From: a bacterium
GTDB lineage: Bacteria > Bdellovibrionota_C > UBA2361 > SZUA-149 > JAEUWB01
NCBI GenBank assembly: GCA_016786595.1
Contig: JAEUWB010000052.1
Span: 1 to 51,611 of the forward strand
DNA: 51,611 nucleotides
Reading direction: 5' to 3'
Shown: piece after piece, positions 33,860 through 42,364 of the stretch
How the letters are laid out: the number at the start of each line of letters is the position of its first letter
Position numbering within the stretch: the stretch's first letter is position 1
The notes under the pieces: generated by a model
The model's input: the letters and a program-made list of their open reading frames with translations, nothing else
Database searches by the model: none
What the model was told of the DNA's origin: nothing
Translations under genes and position numbers: made by a program

Positions 33860-34468
33860 ATGAAATATAGAATTTTATCTATTCTTTTTCTGCTGACAAG
33901 TTGTACGGCAACTAGCCGTGAGTCGCTAACTAGCGCCCTCGGCATTACGTCAACTGCAACTCACAATGCATTAACACCGGCAGAGGAACAAAAGACTGTT
34001 AGCTTACCCGAGATCAATTGTGCAAACAATGAACGCGGCATCATAGTCTGCGAATTTGATTCACTCCGACCGCACATTGAATCAGTTGCTAAGACGCATG
34101 GACTAAACCCGCAAATCATTGAGGCAATTGTCAGAAAGGAAAGTGGCGGAAATCCTAAGGCGATTCGCCGGCATGGGTTTTTAAAGTCAAAATTTAAGCA
34201 CTTAAATGCAAATGACCGTAAACTTGCTGATGCAAGTTTAGGTTTAGGTCAAATTCTTTATGGCTTTCACAAAACTAATTGTGAGCTGACAAAGCCCGAA
34301 GATCTTTTCGATCCCAAGACAAATCTAACTTGTCTAGCAAAGGTCTTAAGCGATTGTTACGCGCGTGCTAAACGTACTACAAATGCCACAAACACAGATC
34401 GCAGCGCCCTTAAGTGCTATAACGGTAGTTACGCTTATGCGGACTCAATTTTGCAGGCAATACGCTAA
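33860..34468 (+). CDS. Lipoprotein lytic transglycosylase (SLT-like)
   Basis: Lytic transglycosylases cleave peptidoglycan between MurNAc and GlcNAc. The ATG at 33860 (AAGGAA upstream) starts a lipoprotein signal peptide with lipobox LLTSC. The mature protein has an SLT-type domain: LNPQIIEAIVRKESGGNPKA holds the catalytic glutamate, and ASLGLGQILYGF replaces the common GLMQ segment, with a C-terminal CYNGSYAYADSILQAIR where the family has YN-G. At 202 residues it is a single-domain enzyme. Lying 200 bases after tadC on the same strand, it may open the cell wall for the Tad apparatus. A strong double stem-loop follows. Confidence 0.85.
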   Translation: MKYRILSILFLLTSCTATSRESLTSALGITSTATHNALTPAEEQKTVSLPEINCANNERGIIVCEFDSLRPHIESVAKTHGLNPQIIEAIVRKESGGNPKAIRRHGFLKSKFKHLNANDRKLADASLGLGQILYGFHKTNCELTKPEDLFDPKTNLTCLAKVLSDCYARAKRTTNATNTDRSALKCYNGSYAYADSILQAIR

Positions 34469-34536
34469 TCTACGCCCGATAACTTTACTTATCGGGCGTA
34501 GATTAAGCCCAATTACGATCTCTCTTTAAATTGGGC
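34467..34536 (+). terminator. Two stem-loops ending the transglycosylase gene
   Basis: A perfect 16-bp stem (34467-34482 with 34489-34504, 6-base loop) begins inside the TAA stop codon. A second, 8-bp stem (34507-34514 with 34529-34536) follows after two bases. There is no T-run after the first, so termination may rely on the structure or on Rho. Confidence 0.5.
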
Positions 34537-34603
34537 AATATTTAATATCTCTATCACTCAGAGCCTAACTCAGCTAATCTCATGCGCTATTGAATTTAGC
34601 TTT

Positions 34604-35779
34604 ATGTCTTCAGTTCTTGATTCCCCAGATATTTCAACTCTTAGTCTTCTCGACAAGACAATCTATCTGCTTGGAACAGCTCACGTAAGTCCTAAGAGTG
34701 TCGAACTTGTAGATCAAGCAATCCGTGAGCTTCGCCCAGACACTGTCGCTGTCGAGCTATGTAAGCCACGTCTTGATACGGTGCTCGACCCTGACCGCTG
34801 GAAAAAAACCGATATCATTAAAGTGATTAAGGAAGGTAAAATCTATGTGCTCATGGCGCAGCTTTTTCTTGCCTCCTATCAGAAAAAAATCGCTGAAAAA
34901 ATTGGCATCAAGCCTGGAGATGAAATTCGTAAAGCACTCCTTGTAGCCGATGAACTAAAGATCCCGACTGCCGTAATTGACCGAGAAATCAAAGTCACAT
35001 TACGGCGTGCCTGGGGAAAAATGACTTTTAGCTCCCTACTCAAATTACTTTTTGCCTCTATTTTCGAAGGTTCTAAGGCTAGCGAAGTCACCGAAGATGA
35101 AATTGAAAGAATCAAAGAAGAGTCAGAATTAAATAAGCTCACAGATGAATTTGCTCGCTATGTGCCAGACATTAAAGCCGTGCTGCTTGATGAACGGGAC
35201 TCATATATGGTTGAGAAATTAGCAACTACACCTGGCCAGACCATTCTTGCAGTTGTCGGTGCAGCCCATGCTCCAGGAATGAAGAAAAAAATTGGAACGC
35301 GCTATAATCTTGCTGAGCTTGAAACGATCCCCTCGGGTGGATTTTGGACGTGGTTTTTCAAATGGGGTCTCCCCTTCCTACTGGTCTTCTTTTTTGTAAT
35401 GGGTTTTTTCCAATCTGGGTCAGAACTAACCTTCAGAATGGCCCTAATCTGGGTCTTACTGAGTGGAGGGTTAGCAGCGCTTGGTGCAATTGTTTGCCTA
35501 GCGCATCCTTTTACAATCATTGCTGCATTTTTCTCAGCGCCGATTACCACTTTACACCCGATGCTTGCAGTTGGTTGGGTTTGTGGATTGATTGAAGCTG
35601 CCGTAAAAAAGCCACTAGTTTCCGACTTTGAAACAATCAGCGATGACTTAAATTCGTTTAGATCGTTTTTAAAAAACAGATTGGGTAGAATTATTGCAAT
35701 CATGTTATTTACTAACTTAGGTGCTGCGGCTGGTGCGATGATTGGTATCGGTAAAGTTGCAGCCTTATTAAAGTGGTAG
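34604..35779 (+). CDS. TraB family protein
   Basis: The 391-residue protein belongs to the TraB/PrgY family (named after the Enterococcus pheromone inhibitor). It has the N-terminal motif IYLLGTAHVSPKSVELV, then RPDTVAVELCKPRLD, a central LDERDSYMVEKL and AVVGAAHAPGMKK, the GTAHVS and GAAH blocks which place it near metalloprotease-like ChaN/Tiki folds. The C-terminal third has about four membrane helices, so the protein is bound to the inner membrane. Bacterial family members have no well-defined function. It has its own start 135 bases after the transglycosylase and is followed 27 bases later by a small membrane protein, probably in the same transcript. Confidence 0.87.
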   Translation: MSSVLDSPDISTLSLLDKTIYLLGTAHVSPKSVELVDQAIRELRPDTVAVELCKPRLDTVLDPDRWKKTDIIKVIKEGKIYVLMAQLFLASYQKKIAEKIGIKPGDEIRKALLVADELKIPTAVIDREIKVTLRRAWGKMTFSSLLKLLFASIFEGSKASEVTEDEIERIKEESELNKLTDEFARYVPDIKAVLLDERDSYMVEKLATTPGQTILAVVGAAHAPGMKKKIGTRYNLAELETIPSGGFWTWFFKWGLPFLLVFFFVMGFFQSGSELTFRMALIWVLLSGGLAALGAIVCLAHPFTIIAAFFSAPITTLHPMLAVGWVCGLIEAAVKKPLVSDFETISDDLNSFRSFLKNRLGRIIAIMLFTNLGAAAGAMIGIGKVAALLKW

Positions 35780-35806
35780 AAATCCTAGAGTAATTTCGAT
35801 CATTCT

Positions 35807-36250
35807 ATGGTCAAATTTCATGCATTCATCACGGGCCTTCCCGTTATCACGATTTTAATCTTATGCTGCTATGAGCTGTTTCGCCTAACGATTAAGCAAG
35901 ACCGCAGTCCAACAGCCGCAACTTTAGTGCTTGGTAATTTCTATCTTTTAGGCTTAATTGTTTCCTATCTTTCAGGGCTAATTATGTTTCAGACCATGCC
36001 CGAACTAAGTTCTGAGCTAGTTGCACAAGTTGAAATCCACGAAACACGCGCGAAATTAACACTCTTAACTGCCCTCCCCTTTGTTGCGCTCTTTTATCAG
36101 CGCTTGAAATTGAGCCCAGACAAGCTTTCAGCTAGGATTTATTATTTATATCTCGCCGCACTTTTTTTCGTCCTGATCATGACTCTTCTAACTGGTCAAC
36201 AGGGCGGCGCCCTTGTTTTTGATTATGCTGTTGGGGTGACTAAGAAATAA
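35807..36250 (+). CDS. DUF2231-like membrane protein
   Basis: The 147-residue protein has four hydrophobic segments, beginning FHAFITGLPVITILILCC. An EIHETRAKLTLLTALPF helix and an end of GGALVFDYAVGV resemble the DUF2231 family, whose members keep the final GG-x-LV-x-x-x-x-GVGV pattern and histidines that may bind haem. That assignment rests on pattern only. It follows the TraB-family gene by 27 bases. The downstream 500 bases are gene-free and contain repeats. Confidence 0.6.
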   Translation: MVKFHAFITGLPVITILILCCYELFRLTIKQDRSPTAATLVLGNFYLLGLIVSYLSGLIMFQTMPELSSELVAQVEIHETRAKLTLLTALPFVALFYQRLKLSPDKLSARIYYLYLAALFFVLIMTLLTGQQGGALVFDYAVGVTKK

Positions 36251-36286
36251 AATGCAAAGACGGCGCTAACTAAACAATTGCCATCT

Positions 36287-36356
36287 TGCCTTCGACTCGA
36301 GCCCTCGCTCTCAGGCCGAGAGGAGGGAATTGAATGCGAATATTATGAGCATTCAA
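36287..36356. repeat. Dispersed CTCGAG/GGCCGAGAG repeat
   Basis: GCCTTCGACTCGAG and CTCAGGCCGAGAG are shared with the element at 16321-16389. CCCTC and GAGGG close a small stem around the second word, and an 8-bp stem follows at 36330-36356. Confidence 0.5.
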
Positions 36357-36502
36357 TGAGTTGAAAGATAACCAATGATGGTAACTGGCAGGGCGTGGTC
36401 TACCTAGCTAGTACCATGCAAATCTTGGGTTTTTGATGTTTTCTGTCTGAAGTCCAGATTCTCTTGATTTCGTGGCTCTGTATACAAGATGAATTATATG
36501 CA

Positions 36503-36569
36503 TATAATAGTGCAAATAATAAATGAATGATTGCAATATGTTACAAATTCTAGTCATAATATTTGTAAC
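36503..36569 (+). promoter_or_regulatory. Consensus -10 box and palindromic operator candidate
   Basis: TATAAT lies at 36503-36508 without a clear -35 box. Downstream, GTTACAAAT (36540-36548) is mirrored exactly by ATTTGTAAC (36561-36569) across 12 bases, a typical spacing for a dimeric repressor. If transcription starts near 36515, the palindrome lies in the early leader. Confidence 0.4.
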
Positions 36570-36782
36570 AAACCTTGTATTCATGGCAATAAGTGACGCT
36601 ACATGAGTGGTATTGGGTAGAAGGTTTGTAAAGTTTAAACGTTAATTTTTTAACAAACTTTGCACGGGAAATTAAGGCTTAGAGTCTTTGGGAGATTCGT
36701 GTGTACACATGTCTGCCAAAGACCCTGAGCCAAGGACGGTAACTCGTTTACAAGGATGGGGTTGGAGGAAAAAGTAGAAACA

Positions 36783-37226
36783 ATGAATCTAATTGCACTA
36801 ATCATGGCGATGAACATCGCTGTTGTCATCAGCGACTCTGGGGAAATTAAAGGTGATGCCTTGCTGACATCCGACATGATCAACTCAATGGTTGCTTCAA
36901 GCAATACAGGAGTGGGAGTTAAGTTTAAACTCCCCGAGGGCGACATTAAGCTTGAAGTTGCTTGCGTTTCCATTGATGGAGGCAGCCAAATCGAAGGCGC
37001 ACCAAAGCGAGCCATAATCATTCGTGGCAATAACGGAACAATACTTCGTTATCAAGTCGAAGGCTCGGAACGACCGCTTGAGGCCACGCACATCGCTATC
37101 GTTGAGTCAGGATCAAACCAAGCGCGTTGGTCCTTCGAATCTGGCACACCAGAAGAATCGAAGCTATACGACATGCTATTGACCGAAGCTTGGGTGCCTG
37201 ACTGGCAAGAAGCTGTCGTCGCCTAA
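36783..37226 (+). CDS. Protein of unknown function
   Basis: I do not recognise this protein. From the ATG at 36783 it has 147 residues; GGAGG lies 14 bases upstream, a little far. An ATG at 36756 adds nine residues but has no spaced ribosome site. The N-terminus MNLIALIMAMNIAVVIS is hydrophobic, yet lacks positive charges, so it need not be a signal peptide. The rest is mixed beta-like (VGVKFKLPEGDIKLEVACV, then AIIIRGNNGTILRYQVEG) and the end LTEAWVPDWQEAVVA is acidic. It has a long AT-rich leader with a palindrome, which suggests that its expression is regulated. An inverted repeat follows at 37239-37295. Confidence 0.6.
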   Translation: MNLIALIMAMNIAVVISDSGEIKGDALLTSDMINSMVASSNTGVGVKFKLPEGDIKLEVACVSIDGGSQIEGAPKRAIIIRGNNGTILRYQVEGSERPLEATHIAIVESGSNQARWSFESGTPEESKLYDMLLTEAWVPDWQEAVVA

Positions 37227-37238
37227 TCGTCCATCTGT

Positions 37239-37295
37239 CCAACCCGTGCAAAGTTACTAGTCAACAAAGACCAAGTTTTCAATGCACGGGTTTGG
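37239..37295 (+). terminator. Inverted repeat after the unknown gene
   Basis: The arms at 37239-37250 and 37283-37295 pair over 12 bases with one bulge. The 32-base loop is long and no T-run follows, so a terminator role is only possible. Confidence 0.35.
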
Positions 37296-37388
37296 ACCCC
37301 TACCACTCATCTCTATTTTCCCTGATTAAATTTTAATTTATTTTTCGAGATCCACTCGACACTACGCTAGCATAGCTTTAGAACCGCG

Positions 37389-37970
37389 CTAGCCTCTCTC
37401 CGCTTTCTTCACCCAAAGAACTTCAGGCACATTCTCAGACTTAAGTAAGAAACGTACAAGTATGAAAAGTAAATCACTTAAACGATTGAGGTATTGAATT
37501 GCCTCAAAACGAACTATCTCCCCAGAATCTAAGAGCGCTGTAACGGTCCGCTCAGCACGCCTCGTCACGACTCGGGCCAAATGCGCAGCATTTCCTGCGG
37601 GAGACCCGCCTGGAATAATAAAACTTGTAAGCTCAGTGAGCCCTGCACCGTAAAAATCACATAACTCTTCCAAGCGAGTGACATCTTTGGCATCAATCAA
37701 GGCCATGCCGGGAAAGGCTTGACTGGCTTGGCAGGCAAGTTCGGCACCTAAATCAAATAAATCGTGTTGAATTACTAAAAGCTCGGCGGCAAGTTTTTGC
37801 TGCTTTGTGGAAATTAAATCACGTAAGGCACCAACTGCGACATTGGCCTCATCAAGTTCCCCGTAAGCTGAAACTCGAAGATTTGCCTTAGAAGTCTCCT
37901 CTCCACCTACAAGACTTGTTTTTCCCTTGTCGCCTCGCTTGGTATATACGCGGTTAATCTTAAAGCCCAT
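37389..37970 (-). CDS. PduO-type cob(I)alamin adenosyltransferase
   Basis: This 193-residue enzyme of the PduO/MMAB family transfers the adenosyl group of ATP to cob(I)alamin to form coenzyme B12. The N-terminal ATP-binding motif reads YTKRGDKGKTSLVGG, followed by VSAYGELDEANVAVG. The helical core has IIPGGSPAGNAAHLARVVTRRAER and ends with YLNRLSDLLFILVR, all diagnostic. Adenosylcobalamin is the cofactor of the acyl-CoA mutase encoded at 49354-51611, about 11 kb away. The gene follows the membrane protein at 37980 by nine bases on the same strand, so it is likely the last gene of the minus-strand block from miaB on. Confidence 0.94.
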   Translation of the reverse strand: MGFKINRVYTKRGDKGKTSLVGGEETSKANLRVSAYGELDEANVAVGALRDLISTKQQKLAAELLVIQHDLFDLGAELACQASQAFPGMALIDAKDVTRLEELCDFYGAGLTELTSFIIPGGSPAGNAAHLARVVTRRAERTVTALLDSGEIVRFEAIQYLNRLSDLLFILVRFLLKSENVPEVLWVKKAERG

Positions 37971-37979
37971 GATAATTGA

Positions 37980-38801
37980 TTATTCTAGCGGAGCTTCAAA
38001 TCCAAGTTGCTTAAGTTCTGTGCCAATAAGCTTAGCTGCGGTGGCATCACGCTGTGCAAGTTCCTTGGCAAGCTTGTCAATTCTACTGCGATCGACAGCG
38101 CTCACAGCAACTCGAGCAAGACTAATTAACGCTGGCGCTGAAGTAATACGCCCTTCACGAATCAATGACTCTAATACTCGCTTAGCCTCAGTATCATTAT
38201 TCTCCTCGAGTAAGACCCGCCCGAGTAAGAGCGTAGCTTGCTCAGTTAAAAATCGATCCGGAGTTAGCTTATCAGCTATGCCGATTGGGCCAGTAACGCC
38301 AAAAGCTGTAGCAAGTGCTTCCTTTGCTGCAACGTAATCTTTCTTTTCTACTTTGGCACGAGCTGCATATAACTTCGCAGCTTGTGCATAGAAATGCTTT
38401 GTCGCCTGAGCACTTAAATTCTGCACACGTGATTCAAGCTCACTCATTGCCTTATCCTCTTCAGCTTTAGCCTCAGGGCTTGCTGGGGTCGAGCTTTTAC
38501 TAATGAGTGCCTGAAAGCTCTCCTGAATTGACTGAAACTCTTCAGAAGACTTGGCGTGCTTTTTCTGAATTGCGGATCGATAAAGATCAACCACCCACAT
38601 CAATGCCATTGCCACAACAAGTGCCATGACAAGTTGACGCCAGCTCTCAGCAAGAAATTGTGACAAATCCTTATTACTGCCCTCAACAAATTTAAGCCGC
38701 TCAGCAAGCTCCTTTAAACGCGCCTCGCTCTGTGCAGAGTCTGGGCTTGGTTCCGGTGCGGTAGAACTCTTAGTGATTGGTGTATTTGCTTGTGTATTCA
38801 T
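37980..38801 (-). CDS. Single-pass membrane protein with helical repeat domain
   Basis: I do not recognise a named family. The protein (about 273 residues) has a polar, coiled-coil-like N-terminus (EARLKELAERLKFVEGSNKDL), one membrane helix (LVMALVVAMALMWVVDLY) and a C-terminal helical domain of repeated alanine-rich helices (KLYAARAKVEKKDYVAAKE, then ATLLLGRVLLEENNDTEAK), in the manner of tetratricopeptide repeats and YfgM-like periplasmic chaperone partners. The ATG at 38801 is taken as start; an in-frame GTG at 38810 overlaps the preceding stop (TAGTG). It lies between the BFN and adenosyltransferase genes. Confidence 0.65.
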   Translation of the reverse strand: MNTQANTPITKSSTAPEPSPDSAQSEARLKELAERLKFVEGSNKDLSQFLAESWRQLVMALVVAMALMWVVDLYRSAIQKKHAKSSEEFQSIQESFQALISKSSTPASPEAKAEEDKAMSELESRVQNLSAQATKHFYAQAAKLYAARAKVEKKDYVAAKEALATAFGVTGPIGIADKLTPDRFLTEQATLLLGRVLLEENNDTEAKRVLESLIREGRITSAPALISLARVAVSAVDRSRIDKLAKELAQRDATAAKLIGTELKQLGFEAPLE

Positions 38802-38809
38802 CTTTTCCA

Positions 38810-39382
38810 CTACTGTTTATACTTAAAATCATCTGGGTCCATTTCAGCAAGAATTTCGGCCCATTTATCTTTTTCGATCGCGCTAAAATCCGTAGCCCCT
38901 TCGGTGCTTGCTGTAAACTCCTCATCTTCGGCACGTATTTCCCCGCCCTCTCCACCGATCGCGCTACTAAGTGTAACTTGAGCCTGTTTTAAAACTTCTT
39001 CGCTAACAAAAATCTTGGCATTAACGCGCACAGCTAAGGCAATTGCATCACTTGGACGTGCATCCATCAGCTTAAGCGCATCCCCGGCAGTTAACTCAAT
39101 CCGCGCCAAAAAAGTATTATCTTGAATTGCGTGAATAATCACACGTGTGACTTTGGCGCCAAACATATTAATTGAGTTGGCCAGTAAGTCATGTGTCATT
39201 GGACGAGTTAAAGTGACCTGTTTAAGCGCAGAAGCAATCGCAGTAGCCTCGGGAAGGCCAATCCAGATTGGCAGGCAGATTTTACCGGTTTGCTCCTTGA
39301 GCAGCACGATTGGCGCATTTGTATTTTGGTCTAAAACAAGACCAGCCACAAACATTTCCATTTCAGTTGTAATCTCACTCAT
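38810..39382 (-). CDS. Bifunctional nuclease family protein (DUF151)
   Basis: The 190-residue protein has the BFN (DUF151) domain: APIVLLKEQTGKICLPIWIG, followed by EATAIASALKQV, RPMTHDLLANSI, and ARPSDAIALAVRVNAKIFV. Some members have RNase and DNase activity, others are linked with stress or plant defence, so the substrate is uncertain. The last 50 residues are acidic and low in complexity. It lies 11 bases from miaB and overlaps the membrane-protein gene, so these genes form an operon. Confidence 0.9.
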   Translation of the reverse strand: MSEITTEMEMFVAGLVLDQNTNAPIVLLKEQTGKICLPIWIGLPEATAIASALKQVTLTRPMTHDLLANSINMFGAKVTRVIIHAIQDNTFLARIELTAGDALKLMDARPSDAIALAVRVNAKIFVSEEVLKQAQVTLSSAIGGEGGEIRAEDEEFTASTEGATDFSAIEKDKWAEILAEMDPDDFKYKQ

Positions 39383-39393
39383 GCACGTAATTT

Positions 39394-40767
39394 CTAGATG
39401 ATCTGACCTCTCAGTCCATAGGGTGTGGCATGTTCTATTTTAACCTGAATAATTTGTCCAAGTTTTATGCGTTCACGCTGGATTGTTGATTGGGGCAGGC
39501 ACTCTACCCAGGTATTATACTCGGAGCGACCCCGTGGGTTTTCGCCTTTAAGACTCTCAATCAACACGGCCAAGTTTTGACCTAGATATTGTTGGTGTAA
39601 CTCTCTGCTGATGTTGTCTTGCAAATCTTGTAGACGGTATAAGCGATCACGCGCCACATCTTCAGCAACAAGCTCGAGGTTTTCCTGAGCACTGTCTGCA
39701 GTATGCGGACGCAGTGAATAGCAAAAAGAGTACACCAAATGGTAGCGCACGCGTTGGAGTGCTTCCAAAGTATCCTGGAAGTCTGCCTCTGTTTCTGACG
39801 GATATCCGACAATCATATCAGTGGTAATAGCAATCGTGGGCACTTTGGCGCGAAGCTCGTCAATAATTTCGAAATAGCGCTTGCTGCGGTAATTGCGGTT
39901 CATCAGTTTTAAGATTCGATCTGACCCGGCTTGCAGTGGCATGTGAATGTGCGGCACAAGCTGTGGGACCTCTGCGTAGAGATTGATAAAGTCTGATTTA
40001 ACCTCCTGGGGATGGGGGCTAGTAAAGCGAATGCGTTTTAAGTCTGGAATTTCTGCAATGCGCTTAATCAAATCAACAAAACTAAGGCGCGGGTTTAAAT
40101 CACGGCCGTATGAGTTTACAGTTTGCCCGAGGAGCATTACTTCCTTTGCGCCCATGCGAACTTTGAGACTGATTTCGCGGATGATTTCCTGGGGGTCGCG
40201 ACTGACTTCAGGGCCACGGGTGTTGGGTACAACACAGTAAGAGCAGTTTTTATTACAACCACGCTGAATTGAAACAAGCGCGCGAATTGGAGTGACTTGC
40301 TCGCCGGTCTCTGTTAACTCACGAAACCCTAGTGGTAGATCTTCCCACTCATCGCGATAATCGACGACAACTTGTTTGGACTTTCCAGCAAGTGCGCCTG
40401 TTACTAATGAGGGCACGAGCGACAAATTGTGAGTGCCGACGACAAAATCTACTTCAGGAATGGCTTTGATAAGTTGTGTGCCTTCTTGCTGGGCAACGCA
40501 GCCGCCAACGCCGATAATCGTCTGTGGGCGCTTTTTCTTAATCAAATTATATTCGCCGATGATGCTGCGCATTTTATGTTCGCCTTTTTCACGAACACTG
40601 CAGGTATTAACGAAAATAAAGTCGGCCTCCTCAGCATTAGAGGTAAGACTGTACTGATCCTGCATTAGAGCAGAGATTTTTTCAGAATCATACTCATTCA
40701 TCTGACAACCAAAAGTCTTGATAAAAAGCTTTGGCTTGTCTGAATTTTTTTCAGCTGTAAGGGGCAT
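39394..40767 (-). CDS. miaB: tRNA methylthiotransferase MiaB
   Basis: MiaB adds a methylthio group to N6-isopentenyl-adenosine at position 37 of tRNAs that read codons beginning with U. The N-terminal cluster ligands are C21 (TFGCQMNEYDSE), C56 (NTCSVREK) and C90 (GVGGCVAQQ); the radical SAM motif is C171-x3-C175-x2-C178 (CNKNCSYC). The RFTSPHPQEV and AITTDMIVGYPSETEADF blocks and a C-terminal TRAM domain complete the pattern. The 457-residue length is typical. The miaA partner is not in the window. It is followed by BFN, the membrane protein and the adenosyltransferase gene. Confidence 0.96.
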   Translation of the reverse strand: MPLTAEKNSDKPKLFIKTFGCQMNEYDSEKISALMQDQYSLTSNAEEADFIFVNTCSVREKGEHKMRSIIGEYNLIKKKRPQTIIGVGGCVAQQEGTQLIKAIPEVDFVVGTHNLSLVPSLVTGALAGKSKQVVVDYRDEWEDLPLGFRELTETGEQVTPIRALVSIQRGCNKNCSYCVVPNTRGPEVSRDPQEIIREISLKVRMGAKEVMLLGQTVNSYGRDLNPRLSFVDLIKRIAEIPDLKRIRFTSPHPQEVKSDFINLYAEVPQLVPHIHMPLQAGSDRILKLMNRNYRSKRYFEIIDELRAKVPTIAITTDMIVGYPSETEADFQDTLEALQRVRYHLVYSFCYSLRPHTADSAQENLELVAEDVARDRLYRLQDLQDNISRELHQQYLGQNLAVLIESLKGENPRGRSEYNTWVECLPQSTIQRERIKLGQIIQVKIEHATPYGLRGQII

Positions 40768-40792
40768 TGAAAATGCTCAATAAAAAATTAAA

Positions 40793-41671
40793 TTACTCAG
40801 TCACTATTCTTAAGACCGGGACAAATTTACCGCCTGGAATTTGCGGGACTGGCCGATCAACGGTGAGTTTAATTACACGTTTTTGTCCGGAGTCGATAGT
40901 GACACCAGAAAGCTCAACAATTTCCTCTGTGCTCGGGTCTGCAGCTGTCGGTGTTGGGCGCCCGTCTGGGGCATAAGCCAGTCCTAGGGCCAATTTAGGG
41001 TCTTTAATGGTTGTCGCTGTGGGGTTGTAGATTTTACCGCTGACGACAAGTTCTAGATCGCATGGCGGAACCGAACAAGCGATTGTGTTAGAAATTGTCT
41101 CAAGCTCGACAAGGGCCAGGGCATCTAGTTTTTCCTTTAATTCTTCTTTTGTCGCTGTTTGTGGAGCGCTGCCTTGGTCGGTAGTATTTGCGGCTGAGCT
41201 TTGGGGTTTAGTTGTTTCGATCTTTGCCTGACTTTGGTCTGAGATTTCATTAGTATTATTTTTTGCAAATTGCTTTGTCTCTGCGCCCCAGAGTAGACGC
41301 ATTTGATAGTCTGTTGCGCCCATACTTTCGATGCTTAAGGCGAGAATGTCTTTTGAATTACGCTTTAACATTTCTTTCCCTAAGGCTTGATCGAGATAGA
41401 CGTATTTGGAGGCTTTTCTTTCGCCGTTAACGAAAGTGCTAAGTTCAAGCACGGCATTATTTGTGGGCCAATCTGTTTTTGCTGTGATTGAGCCGGTGAC
41501 AGATAGGAGTCCTTGGGGGGTAAGTTTAGAGTCCAGGACTTCGTAGCTTAAGGGGTCTGTAATTGTGGTCGAATTTGCAAGCTGATTTTGTCCAGTGCTA
41601 GCCTGCTTAGTAGTGCAAGCTGAAAATGAAAGACAGAGAATGAGGGCCAGATTAAATGCGTTATTTTTCAT
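40793..41671 (-). CDS. Lipoprotein of unknown function
   Basis: The ATG at 41671 starts a lipoprotein signal peptide with lipobox SFSAC (292 residues); an upstream start adds five residues. The mature protein has two beta-rich parts joined by a long Thr/Ser/Gln linker (NTNEISDQSQAKIETTK). The second half has a pair of cysteines (ACSVPPC) and a beta-sandwich-like segment (LELVVSGKIYNPTATTI) typical of domains that compare with LEA or FxLYD folds. It probably sits on the inner leaflet of the outer membrane. It follows the small lipoprotein gene by 23 bases and precedes miaB. Confidence 0.72.
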   Translation of the reverse strand: MKNNAFNLALILCLSFSACTTKQASTGQNQLANSTTITDPLSYEVLDSKLTPQGLLSVTGSITAKTDWPTNNAVLELSTFVNGERKASKYVYLDQALGKEMLKRNSKDILALSIESMGATDYQMRLLWGAETKQFAKNNTNEISDQSQAKIETTKPQSSAANTTDQGSAPQTATKEELKEKLDALALVELETISNTIACSVPPCDLELVVSGKIYNPTATTIKDPKLALGLAYAPDGRPTPTAADPSTEEIVELSGVTIDSGQKRVIKLTVDRPVPQIPGGKFVPVLRIVTE

Positions 41672-41694
41672 GGTTTTTGCGATCAATTCAGAGC

Positions 41695-42090
41695 TTAACT
41701 ATCGGCTGCAAGGCGTGATTCGACGAAGTACCATGCGCCTGAGTCTTCAATCCAAGCTTGCACTTCGGTGCGTGTGTTAACGACTAGTGAATTCTGTGCG
41801 TAGGACTTGATATCGACGAGCACTCGAGCTTCGCTTTCCTTAATTGATACGTCGCGGACTTCATAGCTGATAATTTTCTCCTTATCGAGTCGCCCTTTCA
41901 TGGCTTTATAGAAGGCTTCGCGTTCCTTAGGTTCGACGAGAACAGTTGCCTTATCGGCATCGTGCCAGCGCAAGGCTTCGTGGAAACTTACGACAGAATT
42001 TCTAAGTGTCTGGCCGTCATCGAGTGTGGCAGAACATGCTGTTAGTAGTAATAATCCGCTCAGGGCGAGTATGAAGGCAGTGAGTTTCAT
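41695..42090 (-). CDS. Small lipoprotein, NTF2-like
   Basis: The 131-residue protein has a lipoprotein signal peptide (LSGLLLLTAC). The mature part begins SATLDDGQTLRNSVVSFHEALRWHD, reading into a beta-rich region (EVRDVSIKESEARVLVDI) and ending with TEVQAWIEDSGAWYFVES. This alternation of helices then beta strands, with a tryptophan-rich end, looks like an NTF2-like fold, which in lipoproteins usually binds small ligands or partners. It lies between a small membrane-protein gene and the larger lipoprotein gene on the same strand. Confidence 0.7.
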   Translation of the reverse strand: MKLTAFILALSGLLLLTACSATLDDGQTLRNSVVSFHEALRWHDADKATVLVEPKEREAFYKAMKGRLDKEKIISYEVRDVSIKESEARVLVDIKSYAQNSLVVNTRTEVQAWIEDSGAWYFVESRLAADS

Positions 42091-42106
42091 GAATTTTTCC
42101 TAGTTG

Positions 42107-42364
42107 CTAGTGGTCATTCTTAGTATCAGCTTGTGGGATTTGCTCGAAGTAGTGATCGAGGGACTGTTTGTCGGAGTTTGAGAGTTCATGATCGACTGCC
42201 TGGCGTTGGTCAGACTTGATGGTGACGGAGTTTGATTTGAGGCTGGAAATAAATTGGCGGTCCCAGCCAGTTTGTCGAAGTTCTTTGTAGGCGATCATCA
42301 CGATTCCAGTCGCGTAGGCTGCGATGAGGAGTCGTTGCCAGAATGTGTTTGCGGAATCAGCCAT
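42107..42364 (-). CDS. Small membrane protein
   Basis: I do not recognise this 85-residue protein. It has one N-terminal membrane helix (LLIAAYATGIVMIAYKEL) and a polar tail rich in Ser, Asp and Gln (HELSNSDKQSLDHYFEQIPQ). It is upstream of, and probably co-transcribed with, the two lipoprotein genes (16-base gap). The tail may be cytoplasmic. Confidence 0.55.
   Translation of the reverse strand: MADSANTFWQRLLIAAYATGIVMIAYKELRQTGWDRQFISSLKSNSVTIKSDQRQAVDHELSNSDKQSLDHYFEQIPQADTKNDH

Larger units (their letters stand above)
36251..36755. other. 505-base region: repeat, promoter and operator candidate
   Basis: No gene is seen. 36287-36356 holds a dispersed repeat with stems (8-bp stem 36330-36337 with 36349-36356). 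36503-36569 holds a promoter-like -10 box and a perfect palindrome. The rest is AT-rich leader before the gene at 36783. Confidence 0.6.

Noticed and set aside
35302-35703. Antisense frame of 133 codons inside the TraB-family gene
   Set aside because: It is a shadow of the membrane part of that gene and has no motif of its own.
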